A stretch of 64,000 nt of DNA from contig NZ_JMLV01000002.1 in the NCBI RefSeq assembly GCF_000686045.1, forward strand, positions 434,001-498,000. The letters are read 5' to 3'. Made by a program: the position numbers and the translations under genes. The stretch is from Fodinicurvata fenggangensis DSM 21160 (lineage in GTDB: Bacteria; Pseudomonadota; Alphaproteobacteria; Kiloniellales; DSM-21159). Shown piece after piece: positions 16,168 through 26,447 of the stretch (within the stretch, counting starts at the first letter, position 1; the number at the start of each line of letters is the position of its first letter). The notes beneath the pieces were generated by a model that searched no databases, was not told the DNA's origin, and saw only the letters and a program-made list of their open reading frames with translations.

Positions 16168-17294
16168 CGACGGAAGGTGGCCTTGCCGTCTCGCTGCACC
16201 AGCAGGCGCCGATTCCGCTGGCCGCGGACTTTGCCTGTGCGGCGGGTGAGGTGCTGGCGCTGGTGGGGCCTTCGGGCAGCGGCAAGTCCACCATCCTGCG
16301 GTCCATCGCCGGCACCTATCGTCCCCAGGCGGGCCAGGTGCAGGTGAATGCCGAGACCTGGCTGGATTCGGCACGCGGGCTCAACCGTCCCGCCCATCAC
16401 CGTGCCGTGGGCATGGTTTTCCAAAGCTATGCTCTCTTCCCGCACATGACCGCGCTCGGCAACGTCATGACGGCGATGGCGAAGGCCGGGCGGGAAGAGC
16501 GGCAGCGCCGCGGCCGCGAACTGTTGGAGATGGTGCATCTCTCGGGGTTGGAATCACGCTATCCCGCGGAATTGTCCGGCGGACAGCAGCAGCGTGTAGC
16601 CGTGGCCCGGGCTCTGGCGCGGCGGCCCAGGGCGTTGTTGCTCGACGAACCCTTCTCGGCGGTGGACAAGGCCACCCGCCAGCGGCTCTATCGCGAGATT
16701 GCCCAGCTGCGCCAGAACCTGGACATGCCGGTCGTGCTGGTGACCCACGACCTGGATGAAGCAATCATGCTGGCCGACCGCTTGGTGGTGCTCCATCGCG
16801 GCCGAACGCTGCAGAGCGGCCCGCCCGAGGAGGTGATCAACAGGCCCGCTTCACCGGACATTGCGCGACTCGTGGAACTGCGCAACCTGTTCGAGGGACG
16901 GCTGGTCTCGTTGGAGGAAACAGGCCGGCAGGGCGTCCTGGACTGGGCCGGCCTGCGCATGGAGGTGCAGGTGCCGGCCGGCATCGGGGTCGGCGATCCG
17001 GTCGACTGGGTCATTCCGGACGGATTCGTCGTGCTGCACCGGCGCGACCGTCCTTCGCGCGGAGAGCACGAGAACCCGGTTCCCGGCGTGATCGGCCAGG
17101 CCCTGAAGGTCGGGCAGACGGCCCACATAACGCTATATCCTGACCATGCGCCGAACCTGCCGCTGCATTTCTCGGTTCCACAGCATGTGGCCGAGCGCAA
17201 CGGCATCGAGGCGGGCGTAGGGGCGGCCGTCTCGCTGCTGACCAAGGGCATCCATCTGATGCCGCGCTTCAGCGAGCGCGGACAGGGCGAATAG
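16164..17294 (+). CDS. modC: Molybdate ABC transporter ATP-binding protein
   Basis: A 376-residue ABC ATPase. Walker A is GPSGSGKST, the Q-loop is VFQSYALFPHM, the signature is [15 protein letters not shown], and Walker B is ALLLDEPFSAVD, followed by the H-loop LVTHDLDEA. The C-terminal part (about 240-370) is the Mop/TOBE-type regulatory domain that binds oxyanion in many ModC proteins. It energises molybdate import through ModB. It ends 3 bases before the convergent hemF stop. Confidence 0.93.
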   Translation: MTTEGGLAVSLHQQAPIPLAADFACAAGEVLALVGPSGSGKSTILRSIAGTYRPQAGQVQVNAETWLDSARGLNRPAHHRAVGMVFQSYALFPHMTALGNVMTAMAKAGREERQRRGRELLEMVHLSGLESRYPAELSGGQQQRVAVARALARRPRALLLDEPFSAVDKATRQRLYREIAQLRQNLDMPVVLVTHDLDEAIMLADRLVVLHRGRTLQSGPPEEVINRPASPDIARLVELRNLFEGRLVSLEETGRQGVLDWAGLRMEVQVPAGIGVGDPVDWVIPDGFVVLHRRDRPSRGEHENPVPGVIGQALKVGQTAHITLYPDHAPNLPLHFSVPQHVAERNGIEAGVGAAVSLLTKGIHLMPRFSERGQGE

Positions 17295-17297
17295 AAC

Positions 17298-18191
17298 TCA
17301 AGGCCAGGCCGCGAGCGGTGGCAGGGACATCAAGATAGCTTCCACATTGCCGCCGGTCTTGAGGCCGAACTGGGTGCCACGGTCGTAGATCAGGTTGAAC
17401 TCGGCATAACGCCCGCGCTTGAACAGCTGGTGCTGGCGTTGCTCCTCGGTCCAGGGTCTTTGCATGTGGCGGCGGACCAGCTGGGGATAGATGTCCAGGA
17501 AGGCTTCGCCGACATCCTTGGTGAAGGCGAAGTCGCCCTCGTGGTCCCCGCTTTCCAGGTAGTCGAAGAAGATGCCCCCCACGCCCCGGGCCTCGCCCCG
17601 GTGCGGGATCATGAAGTACTCGTCACACCATTCCTTGTAGCGGGGATAGTACGCGGGGTCGTGACGGTCGCAGGCGTCCTTCAGGGCCTTGTGAAAGTCC
17701 GCTGTGTCCTTGTCGTCAGGGTACATGGGGTTGAGATCGGCGCCGCCGCCGAACCAGCTTTTCGTCGTGACGATGTGCCGGGTGTTCATGTGCACGGCCG
17801 GGACCAGAGGGCTCTGCATGTGGGCCACCAGGGAAATGCCGCTGGCCCAGAAGCGCGGGTCCTCTTCCGCGCCCGGGATCTGCTTGGCGAATTCGGGCCG
17901 GAACTTGCCATGGACACTCGAGATGTTGACCCCGACCTTCTCGAACACGCGCCCGTGCATGAGGGACATGACCCCGCCGCCGCCGGGCGTGCCGTCGTCG
18001 TCCTGGCGGTCCCAGGCCTTGCGTTCGAAGCGCCCTGGCGGTGTGTCGCTGAAACGTTCGGCGTTCTCGCCGGCGAGTTCGTCCTCCAGGGCCTCGAATG
18101 CCGCGCAGATGCGATCGCGCAGGTCGGCGAACCAGCGGCTGGCTTCCTCCTTGCGGGCGCTAACCTCTGTGATGTCCTGAAAAGCCGTCAT
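17298..18191 (-). CDS. hemF: Oxygen-dependent coproporphyrinogen-III oxidase
   Basis: A 297-residue cytosolic enzyme of heme synthesis that converts coproporphyrinogen III to protoporphyrinogen IX using O2. Family motifs are [80 protein letters not shown] and [22 protein letters not shown]. The ATG at 18191 is inferred from homology and because it overlaps the trmL stop by 4 bases (ATGA). A much longer frame to 18881 runs through trmL and is rejected. Confidence 0.95.
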   Translation of the reverse strand: MTAFQDITEVSARKEEASRWFADLRDRICAAFEALEDELAGENAERFSDTPPGRFERKAWDRQDDDGTPGGGGVMSLMHGRVFEKVGVNISSVHGKFRPEFAKQIPGAEEDPRFWASGISLVAHMQSPLVPAVHMNTRHIVTTKSWFGGGADLNPMYPDDKDTADFHKALKDACDRHDPAYYPRYKEWCDEYFMIPHRGEARGVGGIFFDYLESGDHEGDFAFTKDVGEAFLDIYPQLVRRHMQRPWTEEQRQHQLFKRGRYAEFNLIYDRGTQFGLKTGGNVEAILMSLPPLAAWP

Positions 18192-18655
18192 CCGTCCTGT
18201 CCTTGCGTGCGGGGAAAGTTGTCGGTCTGGCGCAGAGCCTCGCCCAGTACCATTGCACCGGCCACGGCCACGTTCAACGAACGCTGGCCCGGGGCCATGG
18301 GAATCACGAGTCGTGCGGCGGCGGCCGCATGGACCTCCTCGGGCACACCGGCGGATTCGCGGCCCAGAAGCAGTGTGTCGCCACTGTCGAAGGTGAAATC
18401 GCTGTAGCGGGTATCGCCGCGGGTCGTCAGCAACACCAGCCGGCCAGGCGCGCTTTCGCGATAGCGCTGCCAGCTGGCGTGCCGCGTCACCAGGGTGCTG
18501 GCAATGTAGTCCAGGCCTGCACGACGCAGCCGGCGGTCGTCCCAGACAAAGCCGCAAGGCTCGATGATGTCCACAGGCACCGCGGTGCAGGCGGCCAGGC
18601 GCAGAAGCGTGCCCGTGTTCTGGGGAATGTCGGGTTGAAAAAGCGCCAGGCGCAT
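18188..18655 (-). CDS. trmL: tRNA (cytidine(34)-2'-O)-methyltransferase
   Basis: A 155-residue SPOUT methyltransferase that 2'-O-methylates the wobble base of tRNA-Leu isoacceptors using S-adenosylmethionine. Motifs are [20 protein letters not shown] at the N-terminus, [14 protein letters not shown], and the knotted C-terminus [24 protein letters not shown]. The length is normal for TrmL. It is followed by hemF with a 4-base overlap and lies divergent to petA across a 307-base gap. Confidence 0.93.
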   Translation of the reverse strand: MRLALFQPDIPQNTGTLLRLAACTAVPVDIIEPCGFVWDDRRLRRAGLDYIASTLVTRHASWQRYRESAPGRLVLLTTRGDTRYSDFTFDSGDTLLLGRESAGVPEEVHAAAAARLVIPMAPGQRSLNVAVAGAMVLGEALRQTDNFPRTQGQDG

Positions 18656-18962
18656 GGCGAAGTGGTCCGCGTTGTGAATGAGGAAACCGCACGGCCATGA
18701 ACGTGCCTGTCTGGAACACGGAATAAATTCTTGGCAGGGAGCAGGTGTCGTGGCCTTTACTTTGGGGCGGAATTTCCTCTATATGCAGCCGGTCATGCAA
18801 GGTGACCAGTGCGCCTCTGCGGCGATGCGCCGCAAGGACCGTGACAAATCGGGGGTATGGCGGGTTTATTTCGTTCCTCACCTTCGGTAGATATGATCCC
18901 GGTCGCCCCTATGCGACCGTGGCCGGTCATCGAGCGGTAACGACGAGGGGATACGGAGAGAC
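18656..18962. promoter_or_regulatory. Divergent trmL/petA intergenic region with likely petABC promoter
   Basis: This 307-base gap holds no convincing gene. Candidate sigma-70-like elements on the plus strand are TTTACT (18756-18761) with TATATG (18780-18785, 18-base spacer), and a lone TATGAT -10-like hexamer at 18892-18897. A small hairpin GCGGC/GCCGC sits near 18820-18835. Which, if any, drives petA cannot be decided by eye. Confidence 0.3.
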
Positions 18963-19526
18963 ATGGCAGACAGTGCGAATGCCGGGCAGGGTGGTGCCGG
19001 GCACGATGACGAGGGAACGTCGCGGCGCGACTTCCTCTATCTGGCGGTTGGAGCCGTCGGTGCAGTCGGAGCGGCCTCGGCCGTCTGGCCGCTGATCGAC
19101 TCCCTGAATCCGGCAGCGGACATCCGCGCGCTGGCAACGAGCCGTGTAGACCTGAGCCCGATCGAGGAAGGCCAGGCCATCACGATCACCTGGCAGGGCA
19201 AGCCGGTTTTCATTCGCCACCGCACGGCAGAGGAAATCGAGACAGCCGAAGAGGTGCCTCTGGACGACCTGATCGATCCCGAGCCCGATGCCGAACGTGT
19301 CATCGAGCCGCAATGGCTGGTGATGGTCGGGATCTGTACGCACCTGGGCTGTATTCCGCTTGGCCAAAGCTCCAGTGATCCCAAGGGGGATTTCGGCGGC
19401 TGGTTCTGTCCCTGCCACGGGTCGCACTACGACACCTCCGGCCGGATTCGCAAAGGCCCGGCACCTCGCAACCTGGATGTGCCCACCTATGAATTCGCCG
19501 ACGACACCACGATCGTGATCGGCTAA
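18963..19526 (+). CDS. petA: Ubiquinol-cytochrome c reductase Rieske iron-sulfur subunit
   Basis: A 187-residue Rieske protein of the cytochrome bc1 complex. The N-terminus has a twin-arginine motif (TSRRDFLYL) followed by the single membrane anchor (about 24-45). The [2Fe-2S] ligands lie in CTHLGC (C125, H127) and CPCHGSHYD (C149, H152), with C130 and C151 forming the stabilising disulfide. It passes electrons from ubiquinol to cytochrome c1 at the periplasmic face. It leads the petABC operon, 14 bases before petB. Confidence 0.97.
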   Translation: MADSANAGQGGAGHDDEGTSRRDFLYLAVGAVGAVGAASAVWPLIDSLNPAADIRALATSRVDLSPIEEGQAITITWQGKPVFIRHRTAEEIETAEEVPLDDLIDPEPDAERVIEPQWLVMVGICTHLGCIPLGQSSSDPKGDFGGWFCPCHGSHYDTSGRIRKGPAPRNLDVPTYEFADDTTIVIG

Positions 19527-19540
19527 GGGATAATCGAAGC

Positions 19541-20836
19541 ATGAGCGGTCTCAAGACAAACAACCGCGTGATCAAGTGGTTTGATCACCGTCTGCCGGTC
19601 TTCTCGTATGTCAACGAACACCTCGTCGACTATCCGGCCCCACGCAACCTGAACTACATGTGGAATTTCGGCTCGCTGGCCGGAATCGCGCTGGTCATCA
19701 TGATTGCCACGGGGCTGCTGCTGGCCATGCAGTATACGCCGCATGTGGATCATGCCTTCGATTCCGTCGAGCGCATCATGCGCGACGTGAACTTCGGCTG
19801 GCTGATCCGCTACATCCACATGAACGGGGCTTCGTTCTTCTTCATCGTGGTCTACCTGCACATGTTCCGGGGGCTCTATTACGGATCCTACAAGGCGCCG
19901 CGCGAGATACTCTGGGGCCTGGGTGTGATCATCCTGCTGCTGATGATGGGCACCGCCTTCATGGGCTACGTGCTGCCCTGGGGTCAGATGAGCTATTGGG
20001 GCGCCACGGTGATCACCAACCTCTTCTCGGCCATACCCCTTGTGGGTGACAGCATTGTCAGCTGGCTGTGGGGCGGTTTCTCCGTCGACAACCCGACGCT
20101 GAACCGTTTCTTCGGCCTGCACTACCTGCTGCCCTTTGTGATTGCCGCGGTGGTTTTCCTGCACCTCTGGGCCCTGCATCGCTTTGGCTCCAACAATCCG
20201 CTGGGCATCGATGCCAAGGGGCCGCAGGACAAGATCCCCTTCCACCCCTATTACACGGTGAAGGACATGTTCGGTCTGGGGATCTTCCTGATCCTCTTTG
20301 CGCTGTTCATATTCTATGCGCCAAACTACATGGGGCACCCCGACAACTACATCGAGGCCGATCCGCTGGTGACGCCGGCGCACATCGTGCCCGAATGGTA
20401 CTTCCTGCCCTTCTACGCCATGCTGCGTGCGATCACTTTCGATATCTCGATCCCCTTCACGGGCATCGTTCTGATCGATGCGAAGCTGGGCGGCGTGCTG
20501 ACCATGTTCGGCTCGATCCTCCTGCTGTTCTTCCTGCCGTGGCTGGACAGTTCACCGGTGCGCAGCTCGCGCTTCCGTCCGCTGCACAAGCAGTTCTTTT
20601 GGGTGCTGGTGGTGGCCTGCCTGGTTCTGGGGTATGTCGGTGCCAAGCCGCCGGAGCAGCCTTGGGTGACCATCGGCCAGATCGCGACGGCGTACTACTT
20701 CGCGCACTTCCTGATCATCCTGCCGCTGTTGGGCCGTCTGGAGCGTCCCAAGCCTCTGCCGGCCTCGATCAGCGATCCGGTCCTCAAGTCAGACGGCAGT
20801 GGTGCCTCTCAGGCCAAGCCGATGGAGAAAGCCTGA
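19541..20836 (+). CDS. petB: Cytochrome b subunit of cytochrome bc1 complex
   Basis: A 431-residue eight-helix protein carrying both hemes b and the Qo and Qi quinone sites. Evidence: [50 protein letters not shown] (Qo-side helix with GxxxxPWG), [20 protein letters not shown] (heme His pair), and the Qo motif [14 protein letters not shown]. The length fits a full bacterial bc1 cytochrome b rather than split b6/subunit IV. The last base of the stop overlaps the petC start (TGATG), so translation is coupled. Confidence 0.97.
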   Translation: MSGLKTNNRVIKWFDHRLPVFSYVNEHLVDYPAPRNLNYMWNFGSLAGIALVIMIATGLLLAMQYTPHVDHAFDSVERIMRDVNFGWLIRYIHMNGASFFFIVVYLHMFRGLYYGSYKAPREILWGLGVIILLLMMGTAFMGYVLPWGQMSYWGATVITNLFSAIPLVGDSIVSWLWGGFSVDNPTLNRFFGLHYLLPFVIAAVVFLHLWALHRFGSNNPLGIDAKGPQDKIPFHPYYTVKDMFGLGIFLILFALFIFYAPNYMGHPDNYIEADPLVTPAHIVPEWYFLPFYAMLRAITFDISIPFTGIVLIDAKLGGVLTMFGSILLLFFLPWLDSSPVRSSRFRPLHKQFFWVLVVACLVLGYVGAKPPEQPWVTIGQIATAYYFAHFLIILPLLGRLERPKPLPASISDPVLKSDGSGASQAKPMEKA

Positions 20837-21597
20837 TGAAGAAGCTCGCTCTTTCCATAACGGCCGCAATCGGCCTGCTGCTTTCGGCCGGCGCGGCCAC
20901 TGCCGCCGAAGGCGTCGAGATTCCCGAGCGGGACTGGTCCTTCCAGGGATTCTTCGGGACCTATGACCGCGGCGCCTTGCAGCGGGGCTTCCAGGTTTAC
21001 GACCAGGTCTGTTCGTCCTGCCACAGCCTGCGGTTCGTGGCTTTCCGCAACCTGTCGGATCTCGGTTACGACGACGCGGAGATCCGTGCCATTGCTTCGA
21101 AGTACTCTGTCGAGGACGGTCCCGACGAGAACGGCGAGATGTTCATGCGGGATGCCGAGGCTTCGGACAAGTTCCCGCCGCCCTTCGCAAACGAGGAAGC
21201 CGCGCGTGCCGCCAACGGCGGCGCCTATCCACCGGATCTCTCGCTGATGGCGAAGGCCCGGCCGGCCGGACCCGACTACATCTATGCGCTGCTGACCGGC
21301 TATACGGAGGCGCCCGAGGATGTCGAGCTGATGTCGGGCATGTACTACAATGAGTACTTTTCCGGCCACCAGATCGCCATGGCGCCGCCCCTGAGCAACG
21401 GCATCGTCGAATATGCCGACGGCACCGAGCCCACGGTCAGCCAGATGTCGGCCGATATCAGCGAGTTCCTGATGTGGGCGGCGGAGCCCAAGCTGGAGGA
21501 CCGCAAGCAGATGGGGGTCAAGGTGATCCTGTTCCTGCTGGTCTTCACGGGCCTGGTCTATGCCGCCAAGCGCAAGCTTTGGGCCAAGTTGCACTAG
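20836..21597 (+). CDS. petC: Cytochrome c1 subunit of bc1 complex
   Basis: A 253-residue c-type cytochrome with a signal peptide (1-23, ending ATAAE) and a heme attachment site CSSCH at residues 59-63. A candidate Met axial ligand lies in IAMAPPLSNGIVEY, and a C-terminal membrane anchor follows (GVKVILFLLVFTGLVYAAKRKLWAKLH). DLSLMAKARP and YNEYF are typical of cytochrome c1. It delivers electrons to soluble or membrane cytochrome c. The start overlaps the petB stop by one base, and a terminator follows within 30 bases. Confidence 0.96.
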   Translation: MKKLALSITAAIGLLLSAGAATAAEGVEIPERDWSFQGFFGTYDRGALQRGFQVYDQVCSSCHSLRFVAFRNLSDLGYDDAEIRAIASKYSVEDGPDENGEMFMRDAEASDKFPPPFANEEAARAANGGAYPPDLSLMAKARPAGPDYIYALLTGYTEAPEDVELMSGMYYNEYFSGHQIAMAPPLSNGIVEYADGTEPTVSQMSADISEFLMWAAEPKLEDRKQMGVKVILFLLVFTGLVYAAKRKLWAKLH

Positions 21598-21624
21598 GCC
21601 TGGGGTATGCAGTAACGAAACCGG

Positions 21625-21658
21625 GAAAGGGCCGCCTGCGAGCGGCCCTTTCCTTTTT
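21625..21658 (+). terminator. Rho-independent terminator of petABC
   Basis: An 11-bp perfect stem (GAAAGGGCCGC at 21625-21635 with GCGGCCCTTTC at 21642-21652) encloses a 6-base loop and is followed by CTTTTT. It lies 27 bases after the petC stop. Confidence 0.9.
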
Positions 21659-21730
21659 ACCGCAGCCATTGCATGAGCTAGGCTGCGGCCTGCTATCGGG
21701 GCGCAGATATTATTTCAGGTACGGGGGGGG

Positions 21731-22633
21731 ATGGAGATGAGCGAATCCGTGTCGTCGCCGGTCGTCGGCATAATCGGGGGCAGCGGCGTCTATGATATCG
21801 AGGGCCTGGAGAGAACCGAATGGCGGGAGGTCGAAAGCCCTTTCGGCCGTCCGTCCGATGCCCTGCTTTGCGGTGAACTGGACGGTCAGCCGGTTGTCTT
21901 CCTGCCCCGTCATGGCCGGGGTCATGTGCTGTCGCCCAGCGAGGTCAACTATCGCGCCAATATCGATGCACTCAAGCGACTGGGCGTAAGCGAGATCCTG
22001 TCCTTGAGTGCCGTGGGCTCCCTCAAGGAGGACCTGCCTCCCGGACATTTCGTGCTGGTGGACCAGTTCATCGACCGGACCTTCCAGCGCCAGAAAAGCT
22101 TTTTCGGCGAGGGCCTGGTCGCCCATGTCTCGCTTGCGCATCCGGTTTGCGGGCGCCTGGGGGACGCATTGGCGCCGGCAGCGGAAGAGGTGGGCATACC
22201 CTTTGGCAAGGGCGGCACCTACCTGGCCATGGAAGGCCCGCAATTCTCGACCCAGGCCGAATCCCAACTCTACCGCAACTGGGGCTGTGACGTGATCGGT
22301 ATGACCAACATGCCGGAAGCCAAGCTGGCCCGCGAGGCGGAGCTTTGCTATGCCAGTGTTGCCATGGTGACGGATTACGACTGTTGGCACCCGGACCATG
22401 ACCACGTCACGGTGGAACAGGTCGTCAAGATTTTGATGCAGAATGCCGAGAAGGCCCGCGCCCTGATCAAGGCGGTCCTGCCGCGTCTGGCCGAGCGCAG
22501 GCAGCCCTGCACGCAGGGCTGCCACAGGGCCCTGGACAATGCGCTGATCACGCAGCCCGAGCGGCGCAATCCCGAAACCTGCGCGCGTCTGGATGCCATA
22601 GCGGGCCGCGTGCTTGCCGGGGAGGCGAACTGA
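21731..22633 (+). CDS. mtnP: S-methyl-5'-thioadenosine phosphorylase
   Basis: A 300-residue member of the PNP/MTAP phosphorylase family, which cleaves methylthioadenosine to adenine and methylthioribose-1-phosphate in methionine salvage. Motifs include IIGGSGVYDIEGL, PRHGRGHVLSPSEVNYRANI, SAVGSLKED, FIDRT, MEGPQFSTQAES and MTNMPEAKLAREAELCYASVAMVTDYDCW. These are MTAP rather than purine nucleoside phosphorylase hallmarks. The gene has its own start after the petC terminator and overlaps the next gene by one base. Confidence 0.92.
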   Translation: MEMSESVSSPVVGIIGGSGVYDIEGLERTEWREVESPFGRPSDALLCGELDGQPVVFLPRHGRGHVLSPSEVNYRANIDALKRLGVSEILSLSAVGSLKEDLPPGHFVLVDQFIDRTFQRQKSFFGEGLVAHVSLAHPVCGRLGDALAPAAEEVGIPFGKGGTYLAMEGPQFSTQAESQLYRNWGCDVIGMTNMPEAKLAREAELCYASVAMVTDYDCWHPDHDHVTVEQVVKILMQNAEKARALIKAVLPRLAERRQPCTQGCHRALDNALITQPERRNPETCARLDAIAGRVLAGEAN

Positions 22634-23451
22634 TGAAGACGGCTGTCGAGGCACTGGATCACGCACTGATCGGCGTTGAAGATCTGGAAGCTGCGCGCAG
22701 CGGCTGGGAGCGCCTGGGTTTCACCTTGACGCCACGGGGGCGTCATGCCGGCTGGGGCACGGCCAACTACTGCATCATGTTCCCTTACGATTACCTGGAG
22801 CTGTTGGGCATCGTGGATGCGCAGCAGTTCACCAACAACCTGGACCGCTTCCTGGCCGAACGCGGCGAGGGCATGCTTTCCCTGGCTTTTGCTTCCTCGG
22901 ATATCGAAGCCTCCGCCCGTCTGCTGAGCGACCAGGGTGTTGATCACGGAGGACCGAAGGACTTGAGCCGCGGCCTGGAGTTGCCCGAAGGCACCGTTGA
23001 GCCGGCCTTTCGCCTGCTGCATCCGGCCCCCGAGGCCAGTCCAGCCTTTCCCGCCTTCATCTGCCAGCATCTGACGCCGGAAATGGTCTGGCAGCCGCAG
23101 TGGACCAGCCACGAAAATGCGGCCACGGCTGTTCGCGAAGTCCAGGTTGCCTGCGCGCAACCAGGCGAAGCCGCCATGGCCTATGCGGCTCTGCTGGGAA
23201 GCGAAAACCTGGAGATATCGGATAGCCGGGCCATCTTGACCTGTGGCCAGTGCCGTATCCTCTTGCTGCCCCAGGCCGACACACCGGAGGCCCGCGAAGG
23301 CCTCTGCGGGCTGTCCCTACTGTCGGCGGACCTGAAGCGGACCGAGGCCTGCCTGCGGCGCAATGGGGTCACCTGTACCCTGGATGATGCAGGCATTCAC
23401 GTTCCCCGCGAAGAAGCCACGGGCGTGCCCCTGAGTTTCGTCTCACACTAA
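22633..23451 (+). CDS. VOC (glyoxalase-like) superfamily protein
   Basis: A 272-residue protein built of vicinal-oxygen-chelate repeats. The N-terminal half shows ALDHALIGVEDLEAARSGWERLGFTLTPRGRHAGWGTANYCIMF and YLELLGI, in which His and Glu positions fit metal ligands (H11 and the E of YLELLG). This is close to the glyoxalase-like domain group found beside purine salvage genes. The substrate is unknown. It is translationally coupled to mtnP and ends 9 bases before the convergent purD stop. Confidence 0.8.
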   Translation: MKTAVEALDHALIGVEDLEAARSGWERLGFTLTPRGRHAGWGTANYCIMFPYDYLELLGIVDAQQFTNNLDRFLAERGEGMLSLAFASSDIEASARLLSDQGVDHGGPKDLSRGLELPEGTVEPAFRLLHPAPEASPAFPAFICQHLTPEMVWQPQWTSHENAATAVREVQVACAQPGEAAMAYAALLGSENLEISDSRAILTCGQCRILLLPQADTPEAREGLCGLSLLSADLKRTEACLRRNGVTCTLDDAGIHVPREEATGVPLSFVSH

Positions 23452-23460
23452 GGCCGAACC

Positions 23461-24738
23461 TCACCAGTCCAGGGCGCGCCAGGCAATATCCCGCCGGTAG
23501 TAGCCCCCCGGCCAGTCGATGCGAGCGATGGCCGCATAGGCGCGGTTGCGTGCCGTTGCCAGGTCCGCACCCAGGGCGCAGACATTCAGAACACGCCCGC
23601 CGGCCGACAGGACGCTGCCGTCCGGTCCTTCGCTGGTCCCTGCATGAAACAGGGTCACGCCTTCCATGGCTGCTGCCGCATCCAGGCCTCTGATGGTCTC
23701 GCCCTTGGCATAGCTTCCGGGATAGCCCCTGGCGGCCAGAACCACCGTGATGGCGCTTTCCGGCCGCCAGCGGATCTCCGCATTGGCGAGCCTGTCTTGG
23801 GCGGTGGCCATCAACAGCTCGGCGAGGTCGCTTTCCAGGCGCAGCATCAGGATCTGGCATTCCGGGTCGCCGAAGCGCACGTTATATTCCAGCAAGCGGG
23901 GTTCGCCCTCGGGTGTGACCATGAGGCCCGCATAGAGCACACCCTGATAGGGATAACCCTCGGCGGCCATGGCGGCGATGGTGGGTTCGATGATTTCGGC
24001 CATGACACGGGCCTGCAGGGCGTCCGTCATGAGGGGCGCGGGAGAGTAGGCGCCCATGCCACCGGTATTGGGACCCGCCTCGCCATCATACGCACGCTTG
24101 TGATCCTGTGCCGATGCCAAGGGGCGTGCGGTCGTACCGTCGCAGAGGGCAAAGAAGCTGACCTCCTCACCCTCCAGGTATTCCTCGATCACCACTTCCC
24201 CCCCGGCGTCCCCGAAGCGACCGCTGACCAGGGTTTCTTCCAGCGCGGTCTCGGCTTCCTCCAGGGTCATGGCCACGGTCACGCCCTTTCCGGCCGCCAG
24301 GCCATCCGCCTTGACGACGATGGGCGCGCCCTGGCGATGCAGGTGGGCACGGGCTTCTTCCAGGTCGGTGAAACGTCCGTAAGCGGCAGTGGGAATGCCG
24401 TGCCGCGCACAAAGATCCTTCATGAAAGCCTTGGAACCCTCCAGCCGCGCCGCGGAAGCCGAGGGGCCGAAGGCGGCAATGCCGGCGGCCTTCAGGCGGT
24501 CGGCCAGTCCGGCGACCAAAGGCGCTTCCGGTCCGATCACCACCAGGTCGATGGCCTGCTTTCGGGCATAATCGACCAGCTCTTCGACCCTCTCGGCCGC
24601 AATCGCCACCGATTCGGCGCAGGCTTTCGTGCCTGCGTTGCCGGGTGCACAGTAAAGCGCGGTGCAGGAAGAGGACCGGGCCAGGGCCCAACAGAGTGCA
24701 TGCTCGCGACCACCGCCGCCTATCACCAGAATCCGCAT
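23461..24738 (-). CDS. purD: Phosphoribosylamine-glycine ligase
   Basis: A 425-residue ATP-grasp enzyme of purine synthesis joining glycine to phosphoribosylamine. Motifs are [104 protein letters not shown] and [12 protein letters not shown]. The ATG at 24738 is fixed by the conserved N-terminus; a longer frame to 24954 overlaps xseA. It is divergent from xseA with a 58-base gap that must hold both promoters. Confidence 0.96.
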   Translation of the reverse strand: MRILVIGGGGREHALCWALARSSSCTALYCAPGNAGTKACAESVAIAAERVEELVDYARKQAIDLVVIGPEAPLVAGLADRLKAAGIAAFGPSASAARLEGSKAFMKDLCARHGIPTAAYGRFTDLEEARAHLHRQGAPIVVKADGLAAGKGVTVAMTLEEAETALEETLVSGRFGDAGGEVVIEEYLEGEEVSFFALCDGTTARPLASAQDHKRAYDGEAGPNTGGMGAYSPAPLMTDALQARVMAEIIEPTIAAMAAEGYPYQGVLYAGLMVTPEGEPRLLEYNVRFGDPECQILMLRLESDLAELLMATAQDRLANAEIRWRPESAITVVLAARGYPGSYAKGETIRGLDAAAAMEGVTLFHAGTSEGPDGSVLSAGGRVLNVCALGADLATARNRAYAAIARIDWPGGYYRRDIAWRALDW

Positions 24739-24796
24739 TTTTTCCAACTCGTCCCTTGTTCGCCGATCACCGTCTTGTAGCATGGAGCCTGGACCC

Positions 24797-26437
24797 ATGA
24801 GTGATTCACGATCCACCAGACCCACCGCGCCCCAGGCTGAACTGCAAGGCAATCTTCCCGAGTTCAGCGTCTCGGAGATCAGCGGCGCCATCAAGCGCAC
24901 CCTGGAAGGTGCCTTCGAGCGCGTACGCATACGCGGGGAAATCTCCGGATTCAAGCGCGCCGCCTCTGGCCATCTCTACATGACGCTGAAGGATGCCGAT
25001 GCCGTCATCGACGCCGTGTGCTGGCGCGGACTGGCCGGGCGCCTGACCTTGAAGCCCGAGGATGGCATGGACGTGGTGGCCACGGGGCGCATCACTTCCT
25101 ACCCCGCCCGCTCCAAGTACCAGCTCGTGATCGAGTCCCTGGAGCTGGCCGGCGAAGGCGCCTTGCTGAAGCTGCTGGAGGAGCGCCGGCGCAAGCTGGC
25201 CGGCGAAGGCCTGTTCGAAGCCGAACGCAAGCGCGCCCTGCCCTACCTGCCCCAGGTCATCGGTGTCGTCACCTCACCCACCGGTTCCGTGATCCGCGAT
25301 ATCCTGCATCGCCTGTCCGAGCGCTTCCCCCGGCATGTCCTGGTCTGGCCGGTCCTGGTGCAGGGCGAGGGTGCGGCCGAGCAGGTGGTGCGTGCCATCG
25401 AGGGGTTCAATGCGCTGGAACCCGGAGGGCCGGTGCCGCGGCCGGATGTTCTGATCGTCGCCCGGGGCGGGGGGTCGCTGGAGGATCTCTGGGCCTTCAA
25501 CGAGGAAATCGTCGTGCGGGCTGCTGCGGCTTCGCAGATTCCCCTGATTTCAGCCGTGGGCCATGAAACCGACACCACCCTGATCGACTACGCTTCGGAT
25601 CGACGGGCCCCCACGCCCACGGCAGCGGCTGAAATCGCCGTACCCGTCCGCGCCGAACTGGTCAGCATAACCCTGGATCTGGAGCGCCGCCTGCTGGGTG
25701 CGGCCCATCGCTGGACGGACGAACGCCGCCAGCGTGTCGAGGGCCTCGCCCGCGGTCTGCCGGACCCACGCCGCCTGCTGGGCGAAAAGCAGCAGCAGCT
25801 GGATGACCGGGCAGAACGGCTGGACGTCGCTGTGCGCGGACGTGTCAGTGGCCTGACAGCCGATCTGCGCGAGTATGCTGGCCGCTTGCCCCACCCGCGC
25901 CAGCAACAGCGCTTTGCTGCCCAGAGCCTTGGGGCGGTTGGCGAAAGGCTTGAGCCGGCCTTTCGCGCTTTTCTGACGGAACGCAGCTATACCTTGCAGC
26001 GCATGGCCCTGACGCCGCCGCGTCAGGAGTTGAAACAGGGGCAGCAGGCGCTTGGCCATCTCAGTGAACGGCTTGCCCCTGCAGCCGAACGCCGTGCGGC
26101 GGATGCGGCGGCTCAACTTGATTCAGTGGGGCGCCTTCTGGAAACCCTGTCCTACAAGGCCACGCTGGAGCGCGGCTATGCAGTGGTGCGGGGGGATGAC
26201 GCAATCGTGACACGAGCTGAGCAGGTGACGGTCGGCCAGGAGCTGGAGATCGAGTTTGCCGACGGGCGCGTGCCGGTGGCAAGCGGTGCGGGGGGAGAAT
26301 CCCCGGCTGGCAACGGTCCTTCTGGGGCCTCAAGCGGGAAAGGCAGCTCTGGTGCGAATAGCAAGGCCAAGGATAGAGGCACACTTGGCAAGGGCGAGAC
26401 CGGGAGTGGGGAAGTTCGGCAAGGGCGCCTGCTCTAG
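24797..26437 (+). CDS. xseA: Exodeoxyribonuclease VII large subunit
   Basis: A 546-residue nuclease subunit. The N-terminal OB-fold (EFSVSEISGAIKRTLEGAFERVRIRGEISGFKRAASGHLYMTLKD) is followed by the catalytic domain (VIGVVTSPTGSVIRDILHRL, VARGGGSLEDLWAFNEE, ISAVGHETDTTLIDYASDRRAPTPTAAAE). A long coiled-coil and a C-terminal LERGYAVV segment follow. With XseB (not in this window) it degrades single-stranded DNA. The last 60 residues are low-complexity Gly/Ser/Lys. The ATG at 24797 follows GGAG at 24784-24787. Confidence 0.94.
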   Translation: MSDSRSTRPTAPQAELQGNLPEFSVSEISGAIKRTLEGAFERVRIRGEISGFKRAASGHLYMTLKDADAVIDAVCWRGLAGRLTLKPEDGMDVVATGRITSYPARSKYQLVIESLELAGEGALLKLLEERRRKLAGEGLFEAERKRALPYLPQVIGVVTSPTGSVIRDILHRLSERFPRHVLVWPVLVQGEGAAEQVVRAIEGFNALEPGGPVPRPDVLIVARGGGSLEDLWAFNEEIVVRAAAASQIPLISAVGHETDTTLIDYASDRRAPTPTAAAEIAVPVRAELVSITLDLERRLLGAAHRWTDERRQRVEGLARGLPDPRRLLGEKQQQLDDRAERLDVAVRGRVSGLTADLREYAGRLPHPRQQQRFAAQSLGAVGERLEPAFRAFLTERSYTLQRMALTPPRQELKQGQQALGHLSERLAPAAERRAADAAAQLDSVGRLLETLSYKATLERGYAVVRGDDAIVTRAEQVTVGQELEIEFADGRVPVASGAGGESPAGNGPSGASSGKGSSGANSKAKDRGTLGKGETGSGEVRQGRLL

Positions 26438-26447
26438 GCGCCGTATG

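Noticed and set aside
17298-18881. Extended hemF frame of 527 residues
   Set aside because: The first 230 codons run in another frame through trmL; the conserved HemF start is at 18191.
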